NCBI GenBank assembly: GCA_045615545.1
Contig: JAZLFA010000042.1
Coordinates: 1-21,602, forward strand
Direction of reading: 5' to 3'
Origin: SIG220 sp045615545
GTDB lineage: Bacteria > Bacillota_I > Bacilli_A > RFN20 > CAG-826
Length of the DNA stretch: 21,602 bases
This document shows, piece by piece, positions 1 to 6,810 of this stretch. The notes under the pieces are model-generated. The model was not told where the DNA came from, searched no databases, and was given only the letters and a program-made list of their open reading frames with translations. Positions within the stretch are counted from its first letter, which is position 1. Each line of letters opens with the position of its first letter. Position numbers and translations under genes: made by a program.

Positions 1-1
1 T

Positions 2-79
2 ATGAAAATCAGACTGTCTAAGCAGTATTTTAAATATAGAGGTCCCGCGACTATCGCTTATAATATTACCATGGAATGA
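2..79 (+). CDS. possible 3' end of a gene cut by the window edge
   Basis: The frame starting at base 2 is open for 25 codons and stops at a TGA (77-79). It contains an ATG at base 2, so it could be a very short ORF or the tail of a longer one starting outside the window. The stop lies just before a perfect 14-bp palindrome, as the end of a gene often does. No family is recognisable. The stretch also carries several inverted repeats, so it may be non-coding. Confidence 0.25.
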   Translation: MKIRLSKQYFKYRGPATIAYNITME

Positions 80-133
80 AAAAGCGACCCCTAGGGGTCT
101 ACAATCAATGCATCCCATGGATACATATATTGT
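54..133. other. cluster of mutually exclusive inverted repeats
   Basis: Three structures are visible. TCGCTT (54-59) pairs with AAGCGA (82-87). GACCCCTAGGGGTC (86-99) is a perfect palindrome. ACAAT (101-105) pairs with ATTGT (129-133), with an inner ATCC-CAT-GGAT stem (112-122). The first two share bases 86-87 and cannot both form. CCATGG occurs twice (69-74 and 115-120). No known riboswitch or RNA family is recognised. The rest of the stretch up to base 176 is AT-rich with no further structure seen. Confidence 0.45.
79..99 (-). terminator. intrinsic-terminator-like hairpin, minus strand
   Basis: Read on the minus strand, the GACCCC/GGGGTC palindrome (86-99) can fold as a five-base-pair stem with a CTAG loop. 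It is followed by GC and five T. On the plus strand it is followed by TACAATC, without a T run, so it is a better terminator for minus-strand RNA. No minus-strand gene precedes it, because the next gene to the right is on the plus strand. It would therefore end an antisense or small RNA, if it functions. Confidence 0.4.
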
Positions 134-176
134 TAATGAGATATACAATAATAAATATACACAAAAATTGGAATTA

Positions 177-205
177 TTTACAAAAATAATCATTATTTCT
201 AAAAT
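177..205 (+). promoter_or_regulatory. leaderless sigma-A promoter of the 212 gene
   Basis: TTTACA (177-182), a 17-bp spacer and TAAAAT (200-205) form a good vegetative promoter. The A of the ATG at 212 lies 7 bases after the last base of the -10, where transcription is expected to begin. No Shine-Dalgarno sequence precedes the ATG. The mRNA is therefore predicted to begin at the start codon. Confidence 0.6.
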
Positions 206-211
206 AAGATT

Positions 212-1108
212 ATGTTCAAGAAACGAGAAACACTAACCCAAAACATAACATATATGGGAATAATGGCTGCGATAAATGTAATATTTGTAGTCTTAACTTA
301 TTTTGTTCCCTTCCTACTTTTTGTATTAGTTTTTATTCTTCCTCTTTCAAGCACAATAGTGACACTGTTTTGTAAGAAAAAATATTTCCCAATTTACGCT
401 ATCGCAACTATTGGCATTTGTATACTTGCCACCATGAACAATTTTAGCGACACATTATTCTATGTTATACCTTCAATTTTATCCGGTTTTGCATTTGGCA
501 TATTGGTCGAGAAAAAAGCATCATCTTTATGGATTATTTTAATATCAACAATAATCACAATTGGGTTTGGATATGCCTTCATTCCATTAATAAAATTTTT
601 GTATGGAACTGACATAGTTGATGTCTTTGCAAAAATGTTCAACTTAAAAGATTTTCCATACCTAAATTATGTAATTCCGTGCTTTATTTGCTTTATTTCT
701 TTAGCGCAATCAACAATTTCATATATAGTTATCAAAACCCAACTACCGAAGCTTGGATACGAAATTAACGACAATATTTCTCATTATTCAACATACATTG
801 GATCGTTAGTGTTTATTGTATTAGATATCTTATTTATTTTTGTTTATCCAAGCCTCTCTTATTTGTTCGCTATTGGTGTTTTGTTTTTCTCCATTTTTGT
901 CTTTATTGATTTTTGTGAAAAAATAAAGAAAATTCCTCTTATATTATCAGGGGTAAGTTTACTTATCGGATTGGTGCTTTATATTACATTATACAAGTAC
1001 ATTCCTACACCCATAGGGATGCACTTGCTTGACACTATATTTGTAGGCATTTTAATTATCGGCTTTGTCGATAATTGTTTATTAATACATAAAAGCAAGT
1101 TAGAATAG
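212..1108 (+). CDS. polytopic membrane protein, DUF2232/YybS-like or S-component-like
   Basis: A 298-residue, very hydrophobic protein with about eight predicted membrane segments and a short basic N-terminus (MFKKRETLTQN). The first 110 residues (MGIMAAINVIF, a hydrophobic pair, then a basic LVEKK after an SGFAFG turn) resemble the start of DUF2232/YybS proteins, which share their general build with ECF transporter substrate-binding subunits. This is pattern recognition, not an alignment, and no ligand is suggested. Translation starts at the ATG at 212 without a ribosome binding site, just after a promoter -10 box. It is the first gene of a probable three-gene operon; the next start codon is 4 bases after this stop. 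Confidence 0.55.
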   Translation: MFKKRETLTQNITYMGIMAAINVIFVVLTYFVPFLLFVLVFILPLSSTIVTLFCKKKYFPIYAIATIGICILATMNNFSDTLFYVIPSILSGFAFGILVEKKASSLWIILISTIITIGFGYAFIPLIKFLYGTDIVDVFAKMFNLKDFPYLNYVIPCFICFISLAQSTISYIVIKTQLPKLGYEINDNISHYSTYIGSLVFIVLDILFIFVYPSLSYLFAIGVLFFSIFVFIDFCEKIKKIPLILSGVSLLIGLVLYITLYKYIPTPIGMHLLDTIFVGILIIGFVDNCLLIHKSKLE

Positions 1109-1112
1109 TGTC

Positions 1113-1538
1113 GTGATTCAGTCAATTTTAAAAAAATTTTTAAAAGGCCTATTGTATATTTTTATACTTCCAGGTGTTTTGGTTATTCTTTCTTTTTATT
1201 CAGTGATTGGCATCTTCATGTTTGTATTTCTTGGCATTAAAGCAATTCTATTGTTTTTTACTGGAAGAAATTTATTTGGTGACTTACCTGAAGATATAAA
1301 AGCAAGACAAATTCTTACAGGCCAAAAGCAAGAATATGTTTTGGAAACAAATACATCAAATATACCGGTGCAAGGTGAAGAATTAGTCATAGGAAATAAC
1401 ACCCCTATTGAACCAACAATTCCAGAAACAACTCTCCCTCCAGAAAATACCCCTCAATCAACTCTTCCTCCAGTAACGGAAGATAATTCATCAACCACTA
1501 CTGAGCATAATAACGATGGCTTAGGAGGTGAGTATTAA
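1113..1538 (+). CDS. small membrane protein with Pro/Thr-rich tail
   Basis: 141 residues starting at a GTG. One long or two short hydrophobic segments span about residues 8-50. A hydrophilic stretch follows, then a low-complexity tail (about 90-135) rich in Pro, Thr and Glu with a repeated TLPP motif. Such tails are typical of exposed linkers, but the topology cannot be decided here. There is no Shine-Dalgarno before the GTG, which lies 4 bases after the upstream stop, so translation is probably coupled. The alternative start, an ATG at codon 36, would cut the membrane segment. Its stop overlaps the next ATG by one base. No family is recognised. Confidence 0.6.
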   Translation: MIQSILKKFLKGLLYIFILPGVLVILSFYSVIGIFMFVFLGIKAILLFFTGRNLFGDLPEDIKARQILTGQKQEYVLETNTSNIPVQGEELVIGNNTPIEPTIPETTLPPENTPQSTLPPVTEDNSSTTTEHNNDGLGGEY

Positions 1539-2212
1539 TGTTATTCATTAAACTAAGTGAAAATGATAAAAGAGCAATCTTTATTTTTCTTCTTGCCATC
1601 ATTATATTAATCGCCTTAGTTGGTTATATCGGGTACATCATTAAAAGAGTGATGAAGTTCCAAGGTAAAAAACTTGATACTTTAACTCGTGATGTTGTTA
1701 TTACAAAAGTTGTAGACAATAAGAAAGATTTTATTCACTACGCAAGAAAAAAGAATTGGAGAACATTCTTCCTACAATCTTGGATCCCAATATTAATTAT
1801 GCTTTTTGGTATTATGGTTTTAATCATTCACAATGCCGCAACAAACAATTGGAATTATGATTTATTAGATTATAAACTAACTGGCTTTAACACAATCTTT
1901 TACATATGGGATTTTGGCAATATTGATAAATATACCACACAGGTATTTGGCATTACTCTTTTGGCAAGATGGCCTGATATTATTCATACTCCAGAGTGGC
2001 ACGCTGAAGCTTGGGCTTCATATATTTTCTTCCCATGCATTCTTGTTGGAGGATGTTGGTATTTAGTGACCGTTCAATGCGCGTTATCAAGAACAATTAG
2101 AATGCATCAACTATCACACAGCATCTATGATGCTAATTTAGATGGATATAATCAAAGAATGGCCCCTGATATTGGAAGCCATTCTGATAAACCTGATAAT
2201 CTTAATTTATGA
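1538..2212 (+). CDS. membrane protein of unknown function
   Basis: 224 residues. There is an N-terminal membrane segment (about 12-36), a basic cytoplasmic stretch including KKNWRTFF, a second segment (about 85-105) and a third (about 170-190). The region between the last two is aromatic-rich (many Trp, Tyr and Phe) and would face outside. The C-terminus is hydrophilic. The ATG overlaps the upstream stop (TAATG) and is preceded by a strong AGGAGGTGAG site, so it is co-translated with the Pro/Thr-tail protein. The two probably work together. No family is recognised. It ends exactly where the converging small ORF on the minus strand ends. Confidence 0.65.
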   Translation: MLFIKLSENDKRAIFIFLLAIIILIALVGYIGYIIKRVMKFQGKKLDTLTRDVVITKVVDNKKDFIHYARKKNWRTFFLQSWIPILIMLFGIMVLIIHNAATNNWNYDLLDYKLTGFNTIFYIWDFGNIDKYTTQVFGITLLARWPDIIHTPEWHAEAWASYIFFPCILVGGCWYLVTVQCALSRTIRMHQLSHSIYDANLDGYNQRMAPDIGSHSDKPDNLNL

Positions 2213-2353
2213 TTATTGACAAAGAGTAGCAATTGAATAAATTAGATATCCAATTAAAGCGAGATTAAAAATAACGAAAAGCCAGATGAGACGAACTCTC
2301 ATCTTTTCTTTTCTTTCAGCTTCTTCAACAGTTAATATTCTCTCTTTAGCCAT
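2213..2353 (-). CDS. 46-residue single-TM small protein behind asnS
   Basis: A short ORF reading MAKERILTVEEAERKEKMR, then a hydrophobic segment of about 22 residues (RLIWLFVIFNLALIGYLIY) and a short tail ending in Q. The charged amphipathic N-terminus followed by one membrane span is a common layout for real small membrane proteins. The ATG lies 2 bases after the asnS stop codon, so translation can be coupled by re-initiation. Its stop directly abuts the stop of the converging gene on the plus strand (zero gap), as expected if this is truly coding. No homologue family is recognised. Confidence 0.6.
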   Translation of the reverse strand: MAKERILTVEEAERKEKMRVRLIWLFVIFNLALIGYLIYSIATLCQ

Positions 2354-2355
2354 AA

Positions 2356-3747
2356 TTAATATTTTATATTATTACTTGTTCTTGGGTATGGTTGAACATC
2401 TCTAATATTGTTCATGCCTGTTACATACATTAATAAACGATCAAAACCAATTCCAAAGCCAGAATGTTTACATCCACCATATCTACGTGTATCAAGATAC
2501 CAATCAAGAACTTCGGTGTTGCCTAAAGAATCCATCTTGGCTTTTAATAAGTCGTAACGTTCTTCTCTTTGGCTACCACCAACAAGCTCTCCAACATATG
2601 GAACTAATAAGTCACAAGCCGCAACTGTTTTTCCATCATCATTTAATCTCATGTAGAAAGCTTTAATATCTTTTGGATAATCGGTTAAGAAAACTGGGCC
2701 TTTAACAATTTGTTCAGTTAAATATCGCTCATGCTCGCTTTCTAAATCCATACCCCATTTAATATTCATGTTTTCGAACTTAACACCATCCGCAACAGCT
2801 TTTTCAAGATGCTTAATACCTTCGGAATAGCTCATTCTCTTAAATTCGGAATTCACAACATGTTTAAGTCTTTCCATTAAAGAAGTATCAATCATTGTGT
2901 TAAAGAAATTCATTTCTTCTGGACAAGCTTCCATAACGTAGTTAATACAGAATTTAATACAATCTTCGATACAATCCATATTATCTGATAAATCACAGAA
3001 AGCCATTTCTGGTTCAATCATCCAAAATTCGCTAGCGTGTCTAACTGTATTAGAATGTTCCGCTCTAAAGGTAGGACCAAATGTATAAACATCTCTAAAT
3101 GCTAACGCAAATGGTTCAACATGTAATTGACCTGTAACAGTTAAGTTTACTGGTTTACCAAAAAATTCATCAGCAGTTTTACTATCATGAGCAATTACAT
3201 CAAAAACATTGCCTGCCCCTTCTCCATCATTAGTTGTAATTATAGGAGTGTGAACATAAATAAATCCTCTTTGTTGGAAAAATTCATGAATAGCAAAAGC
3301 TAATACACTTCTAACTCTATATACAGCTTGGAAAGTATTGGCACGTGGTCTAATATGAGCAATATCTCTTAAGAATTCAAAACTATGTCTCTTCTTTTGA
3401 AGAGGATAATCTTCATCACAATCACCTTCAAGTTCACATGAGGTAACTTCAATTTCAAATGGTTGTTTATTTTCTGGTGTAAGCTTAACGTTGCCACTTA
3501 CTTTAATAGCCGCACCAGTTCTTAGTCCAGATAACACATCGTGATTCTTAGTATCTTTTGTATACACTAACTGAATGTTTTTAAAATACGTACCATCATT
3601 AAATTCAATGAATCCAACGGCACCGTTATCACGATTTGTTCTAACCCAACCTTCCAAAATAACTTCTTTTGTTTCTTCAATCTCTTCCTTATCGCCATAA
3701 ACAATAATGTCGTAAAGGTCAAAATCAGTAATGAGTTTAGCAGACAT
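2356..3747 (-). CDS. asnS: asparaginyl-tRNA synthetase
   Basis: 463 residues, the usual length for bacterial AsnRS. It charges tRNA-Asn with asparagine in the cytoplasm. An N-terminal OB-fold anticodon-binding domain (about 25-110; VILEGWVRTNRD opening) is followed by a class II catalytic domain. Motif 2 is visible at about 227-250 (FRAEHSNTVRHASEFWMIEPEM region), TGQLHVE at 205-211 is the substrate-site strand, and motif 3 is at about 430-438 (GFGIGFDRL). AspRS is less likely: there is no long inserted domain and the catalytic core is of the AsnRS type. The start is fixed by AAGGAGGT 8 bases upstream. A 56-base gap separates it from tsaD, and it probably has its own promoter. Confidence 0.95.
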   Translation of the reverse strand: MSAKLITDFDLYDIIVYGDKEEIEETKEVILEGWVRTNRDNGAVGFIEFNDGTYFKNIQLVYTKDTKNHDVLSGLRTGAAIKVSGNVKLTPENKQPFEIEVTSCELEGDCDEDYPLQKKRHSFEFLRDIAHIRPRANTFQAVYRVRSVLAFAIHEFFQQRGFIYVHTPIITTNDGEGAGNVFDVIAHDSKTADEFFGKPVNLTVTGQLHVEPFALAFRDVYTFGPTFRAEHSNTVRHASEFWMIEPEMAFCDLSDNMDCIEDCIKFCINYVMEACPEEMNFFNTMIDTSLMERLKHVVNSEFKRMSYSEGIKHLEKAVADGVKFENMNIKWGMDLESEHERYLTEQIVKGPVFLTDYPKDIKAFYMRLNDDGKTVAACDLLVPYVGELVGGSQREERYDLLKAKMDSLGNTEVLDWYLDTRRYGGCKHSGFGIGFDRLLMYVTGMNNIRDVQPYPRTSNNIKY

Positions 3748-3767
3748 ATTTATTACCTCCTTGTAAT

Positions 3768-3776
3768 ATTATCACA
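3768..3776 (-). promoter_or_regulatory. possible extended -10 promoter of asnS
   Basis: The minus strand carries TGTGATAAT, an extended -10 (TG-N-GATAAT), 21 bases before the asnS ATG. No convincing -35 is present. Transcription would start about 15 bases before the ATG and include the AAGGAGGT site. asnS may equally be read through from tsaD, because no terminator is seen between them. Confidence 0.35.
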
Positions 3777-3803
3777 TAATTACTTATGAAATCCTATTTG
3801 ATT

Positions 3804-4817
3804 TCAAAAATTCTTATAGTCCTCTATTTCCCAGTTTGGATCCACTCCAACAGTAAGTGGAGCAAACAATTTTCTTTCATATAAATGTTCTGCAACTTTT
3901 GCAATCATTGCAGCATTATCAGTTGTGCACCAAATGGGCGGAATATTAATTTTAACTTTCAGTTCATTCATTGCATTAGTCATTTCGCTTCTTAAATATG
4001 AGTTTGCAGAAACACCACCAGCAAGAATTACTTCTTTTACGTTATATATTTGAACCGCTTTCTTCGTGCGATCAATTACTTCCCCAACCGCTACATCTTG
4101 GAAGCTCTTACACATATCAGGAACGTTAACTTTTTCTCCATTTTGTTCCAATTTATGAACAAGATTAATTACATTAGTTTTTAAACCAGAATAGGAAAAA
4201 TCTAATGTTTTTTCTCCTTTGAGTGGTATTGGTAAGTCATAAGTATGCTTTCCTTCCTTTGATAATTTATCAATTGGTATTCCACCAGGATAAGGCAAAC
4301 CAAGAACTCTTGCAACTTTATCAAACGATTCACCAATAGCGTCATCTCTAGTTTGGGCTATTACTTCAAATTCAAGATGATCTTTCATGAGAACAAGTTC
4401 TGTATTACCACCACTAACAACAACTGCTAAAAGCGGGAAGGTAAGTTCTTCAATAAATTCATTTGCGTATATATGACCAGCTAAATGGTGAACTGGAATA
4501 AGTGGTTTATTGTATAACATTGCTAAAGTTTTAGCGGCTTGTAAGCCAATATGAAGAGCACCAATTAATCCTGGGCCCCTTGTGACAGCAAATGCATCAA
4601 TTTCTTCTAGCGAACAGTTTGCTTTTTCAAGGGCTTCTTTGATTACAACGCCAATCGCCTCCGTATGAAGTCTTGAAGCGATTTCAGGCATTACTCCACC
4701 ATATTTTACATGTACATCAATTTGACTAGAAACGACGTTAGCTAAAAGATTACCGTTTTCAATAATGGCAACAGCGGTTTCATCGCAACTAGATTCAATT
4801 GCTAAAATTTTAGGCAT
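3804..4817 (-). CDS. tsaD: tRNA N6-threonylcarbamoyladenosine synthase catalytic subunit TsaD
   Basis: 337 residues, full length. TsaD (Kae1/YgjD family) transfers the threonylcarbamoyl group to A37 of ANN-decoding tRNAs together with TsaB and TsaE. The ASKHA-fold signature is at the N-terminus (ESSCDETAVAI, 8-18). The metal-binding His pair is in HHLAGH (His111 and His115), with the later Asp in TTDNAAMIA. GPGLIGAL and the SYSGLKTN stretch are also family marks. The start overlaps the end of rimI by 8 bases, with GAGG inside rimI as ribosome site. The neighbouring tsaB and tsaE complete the transfer complex; TsaC/Sua5, which makes the intermediate, is not in the window. Confidence 0.97.
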   Translation of the reverse strand: MPKILAIESSCDETAVAIIENGNLLANVVSSQIDVHVKYGGVMPEIASRLHTEAIGVVIKEALEKANCSLEEIDAFAVTRGPGLIGALHIGLQAAKTLAMLYNKPLIPVHHLAGHIYANEFIEELTFPLLAVVVSGGNTELVLMKDHLEFEVIAQTRDDAIGESFDKVARVLGLPYPGGIPIDKLSKEGKHTYDLPIPLKGEKTLDFSYSGLKTNVINLVHKLEQNGEKVNVPDMCKSFQDVAVGEVIDRTKKAVQIYNVKEVILAGGVSANSYLRSEMTNAMNELKVKINIPPIWCTTDNAAMIAKVAEHLYERKLFAPLTVGVDPNWEIEDYKNF

Positions 4818-5277
4818 ATAGTTTTACCTCGAAAGACATGTATATTGCATCTTCACCATTTGAATAATAATTCGGTTTAATTAGCACATCTTTAAAACCA
4901 TGATTTTTATATAAAATAATCGCGTTTTGATTAGATTTTCGCACTTCTAATGTAATTGTTCTAACTCTTTTTGCATAACAATCGAGCTTAACTTCTTCAA
5001 GTAACATACTGGATAATTTGTTGCCGCGATAAGCTTTGTCTATTGCGATTTGACAAATTGTTGCGGTCTCAAATGTAATCCAATAATCGACAAAACCAAC
5101 AACCTTATTTTGATAGGTAATTACCAAAATGTTCGCATATTGATTATTGTTAATCTCAACCATTAAATCTGAGGCCTTCCAAGGCGCAACAAAAGAATCG
5201 TTTTCAATAGCCATAACAGCATCGAAATCAACATCAGTAATTGGTCTAATTTCAATATCAGATTGTCGCATATTCAT
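4810..5277 (-). CDS. rimI: GNAT N-acetyltransferase RimI (ribosomal protein S18 type)
   Basis: 155 residues with a single GNAT fold. It starts IEIRPITDVDFDAVMAIE, typical of RimI (two-residue helix-1 pattern and MxxIE). The acetyl-CoA loop region is IAIDKAYRGNKLSSMLL (about 76-92). The C-terminal LEVRKSNQNAIILYKNHGFK is the classic RimI end. RimI acetylates the N-terminus of ribosomal protein S18 in E. coli; other substrates are possible here. The usual RGxG in the loop is changed to RGNKLS, a mild deviation. It lies between tsaB and tsaD and overlaps both (20 and 8 bases), the common Firmicute order. Confidence 0.9.
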   Translation of the reverse strand: MNMRQSDIEIRPITDVDFDAVMAIENDSFVAPWKASDLMVEINNNQYANILVITYQNKVVGFVDYWITFETATICQIAIDKAYRGNKLSSMLLEEVKLDCYAKRVRTITLEVRKSNQNAIILYKNHGFKDVLIKPNYYSNGEDAIYMSFEVKLYA

Positions 5278-5854
5278 CCTTTAAATAGATTGCTTTAGCG
5301 CCTAATGGATCAGATAGGGGTTCACTCAGCTTTGCAAGTTCGTTCATATTAAAAATAACATCAGCGTTATATCCATTAATATTCAAATATTTTGTATCTC
5401 CACAAACCGCGAATTCTTTGTGGTCATTAATATAATTTATTACATCAGCGTTATTCATTATTTGATCTTCGAGAATAATTCTATGTTTATCATAAACAGC
5501 AAAATACGATCTTCCACTTCTAGCATCCATTATACAAATAGATGTTTTATTTAAATTTTGCAAAACTTCTAAAGAGGACAATGTAATCATTTTTGCTTTA
5601 CAAACAAGACAAATTACTTTCGCGATTGAAATTGAGAGTCTAATGCCTGTATAACTACCTGGTCCTTTTGACACAATCACACAGCCAATATCATCACGAG
5701 TAAAATTATTTTTCTTAAGAAGTTTATCAAGTTCAGGGATAATAAATTCTGATTGTTGTTGCCACGCTTCATAAGAAATTGAGTCAATCACTTCTTTTTC
5801 GCTTAGGCCAACGGATAGATAACGATTACTAGAATCCAAAATTATATTAATCAT
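5258..5854 (-). CDS. tsaB: threonylcarbamoyladenosine complex dimerisation subunit TsaB
   Basis: 198 residues, somewhat shorter than the usual 220-235. TsaB is an inactive TsaD relative that scaffolds TsaD and TsaE. The N-terminal ASKHA half is clear: ILDSSNRYLSVGL at the start, then the diagnostic VSKGPGSYTGIRLSISIAK (about 62-80) and a MDARSGRSYFAVY strand. The second half is shortened and less conserved, but it ends normally after an LGAKAIYLKD motif found in TsaB tails. It overlaps tsaE by 8 bases and rimI by 20 bases, so the block is translated as a unit. Confidence 0.92.
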   Translation of the reverse strand: MINIILDSSNRYLSVGLSEKEVIDSISYEAWQQQSEFIIPELDKLLKKNNFTRDDIGCVIVSKGPGSYTGIRLSISIAKVICLVCKAKMITLSSLEVLQNLNKTSICIMDARSGRSYFAVYDKHRIILEDQIMNNADVINYINDHKEFAVCGDTKYLNINGYNADVIFNMNELAKLSEPLSDPLGAKAIYLKDEYATI

Positions 5855-6275
5855 TGTTTACTTCCTCGAAAGAAATTTCGCGAACATCATCACCAATATT
5901 CTTGATATCAACTAAATAGTGATGTGATGGAATTAATGGTGAAATAAACATTGGCCATTCAATCATAGTGTAACCTTTTTCGTAACCAATATATTCGTCC
6001 AAACCAATATTAATACTCTTATCTTCTAATCGATATGCATCAATATGAATTAGAGATTTATCTCCATTGAAATACACTTTCATAATATTAAATGTTGGGG
6101 AAAGGATTTTATCCTTAATACCTAAATACTCTCCAACACCTTTTACAAATGTTGTTTTACCAGCGCCTAAATCTCCAGTTAACAAAACAACACTTCCAAG
6201 TGGAAGAAATGCCATAATTTCTTTTGCCAAAAAAATTGTCTCCTCGCTTGAGACAGTCTTATAAACTTTTTTCAT
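5847..6275 (-). CDS. tsaE: tRNA t6A biosynthesis ATPase TsaE
   Basis: 142 residues. This small P-loop ATPase binds the TsaB-TsaD dimer and is needed for multiple turnovers of t6A synthesis. The Walker A is GDLGAGKT (34-41), followed by SPTFNIMKVY (switch-like), HIDAYRLED (about 77-85; Walker B-like Asp) and MIEWPMFI (about 104-111; conserved EW). These are in the family order. The start overlaps the DUF402 gene's stop by one base. Being the first of the tsa genes, its expression depends on the upstream promoter near 7890-7918. Confidence 0.95.
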   Translation of the reverse strand: MKKVYKTVSSEETIFLAKEIMAFLPLGSVVLLTGDLGAGKTTFVKGVGEYLGIKDKILSPTFNIMKVYFNGDKSLIHIDAYRLEDKSINIGLDEYIGYEKGYTMIEWPMFISPLIPSHHYLVDIKNIGDDVREISFEEVNND

Positions 6276-6805
6276 TAACCTTTATTCATCTCTGAAAGAA
6301 AAATATCAAAATATTCCTTAATCTTTTCATCCAAAAAAGGAAAAGATTTAGAAACCATGAGTTTTTCTATTTCATCAGTTTGATAACGTAATACTTTTTT
6401 AAGATCATCACTATAACCATAACTAGCGGCGTGATGTAAAAATTCCTTTTCATCAAGAATGCGAATGTGTTTGTCAGGGAACAGCTTAACATCTAGATCA
6501 TAATCAATGTATTTAACATATGATTGGTGAATGATTGCTGGAGATGCGATGTTACAATAGTAACATATGCCATCACTTTTAAACATGCAAATAACGTTCC
6601 ACCAATCTTTTTTAGAAAAGATAGTAACGGCTGGCTCTTTTGTAAACCAACGTCTGCCATTGTTTTCTACAACTTTTGCTTTTTTTGCAACCACTACAAT
6701 ATAGTCGTCATTGTTTTCCACCACAAAACCACGGTCCCACCAACGATGAAGTGTTCCGTCATGTTTATATGATTGAATTGCAATCCAACGTCCAACAAGA
6801 CCCAT
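6275..6805 (-). CDS. DUF402 nucleoside di/triphosphate phosphatase-like protein
   Basis: 176 residues. The layout matches the YgaC/Ntdp group of DUF402: GRWIAIQSYKHDGTLHRWW at the start (in S. aureus Ntdp this reads similarly), a central WFTKEPAVTIFSKKDWWNVICMF strand region, then the metal and substrate segment ICYYCNIASPAIIHQSYVKYIDYDLDVKLFPD. The aspartates YIDYDLDVK and the final DE (DEKEF) are the expected catalytic-site carboxylates. Characterised members hydrolyse nucleoside di- and triphosphates. The C-terminal helix ends in DIFLSEMNKG. It is 5 bases downstream of the DUF3137-like gene and overlaps tsaE by one base; AAGGA precedes the ATG. Confidence 0.85.
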   Translation of the reverse strand: MGLVGRWIAIQSYKHDGTLHRWWDRGFVVENNDDYIVVVAKKAKVVENNGRRWFTKEPAVTIFSKKDWWNVICMFKSDGICYYCNIASPAIIHQSYVKYIDYDLDVKLFPDKHIRILDEKEFLHHAASYGYSDDLKKVLRYQTDEIEKLMVSKSFPFLDEKIKEYFDIFLSEMNKG

Positions 6806-6810
6806 ATAAT

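Noticed and set aside
41..50. GGTCCCGCGA looks like a T-box core (GGTACCGCGA)
   Set aside because: One key base differs, no downstream antiterminator pairing of the T-box type is present, and the gene that follows is neither a synthetase nor an amino-acid gene. Upstream sequence is missing, so it cannot be tested here.
1431..1500. Repeated TLPP-coding stretch as a DNA tandem repeat
   Set aside because: Only two imperfect units; it is low-complexity protein coding, not a true DNA repeat array.
3785..3806. GAAATC/GATTTC hairpin between tsaD and asnS as a terminator
   Set aside because: Weak AT-rich 6-bp stem and no T run follows on the minus strand, so I did not annotate it.
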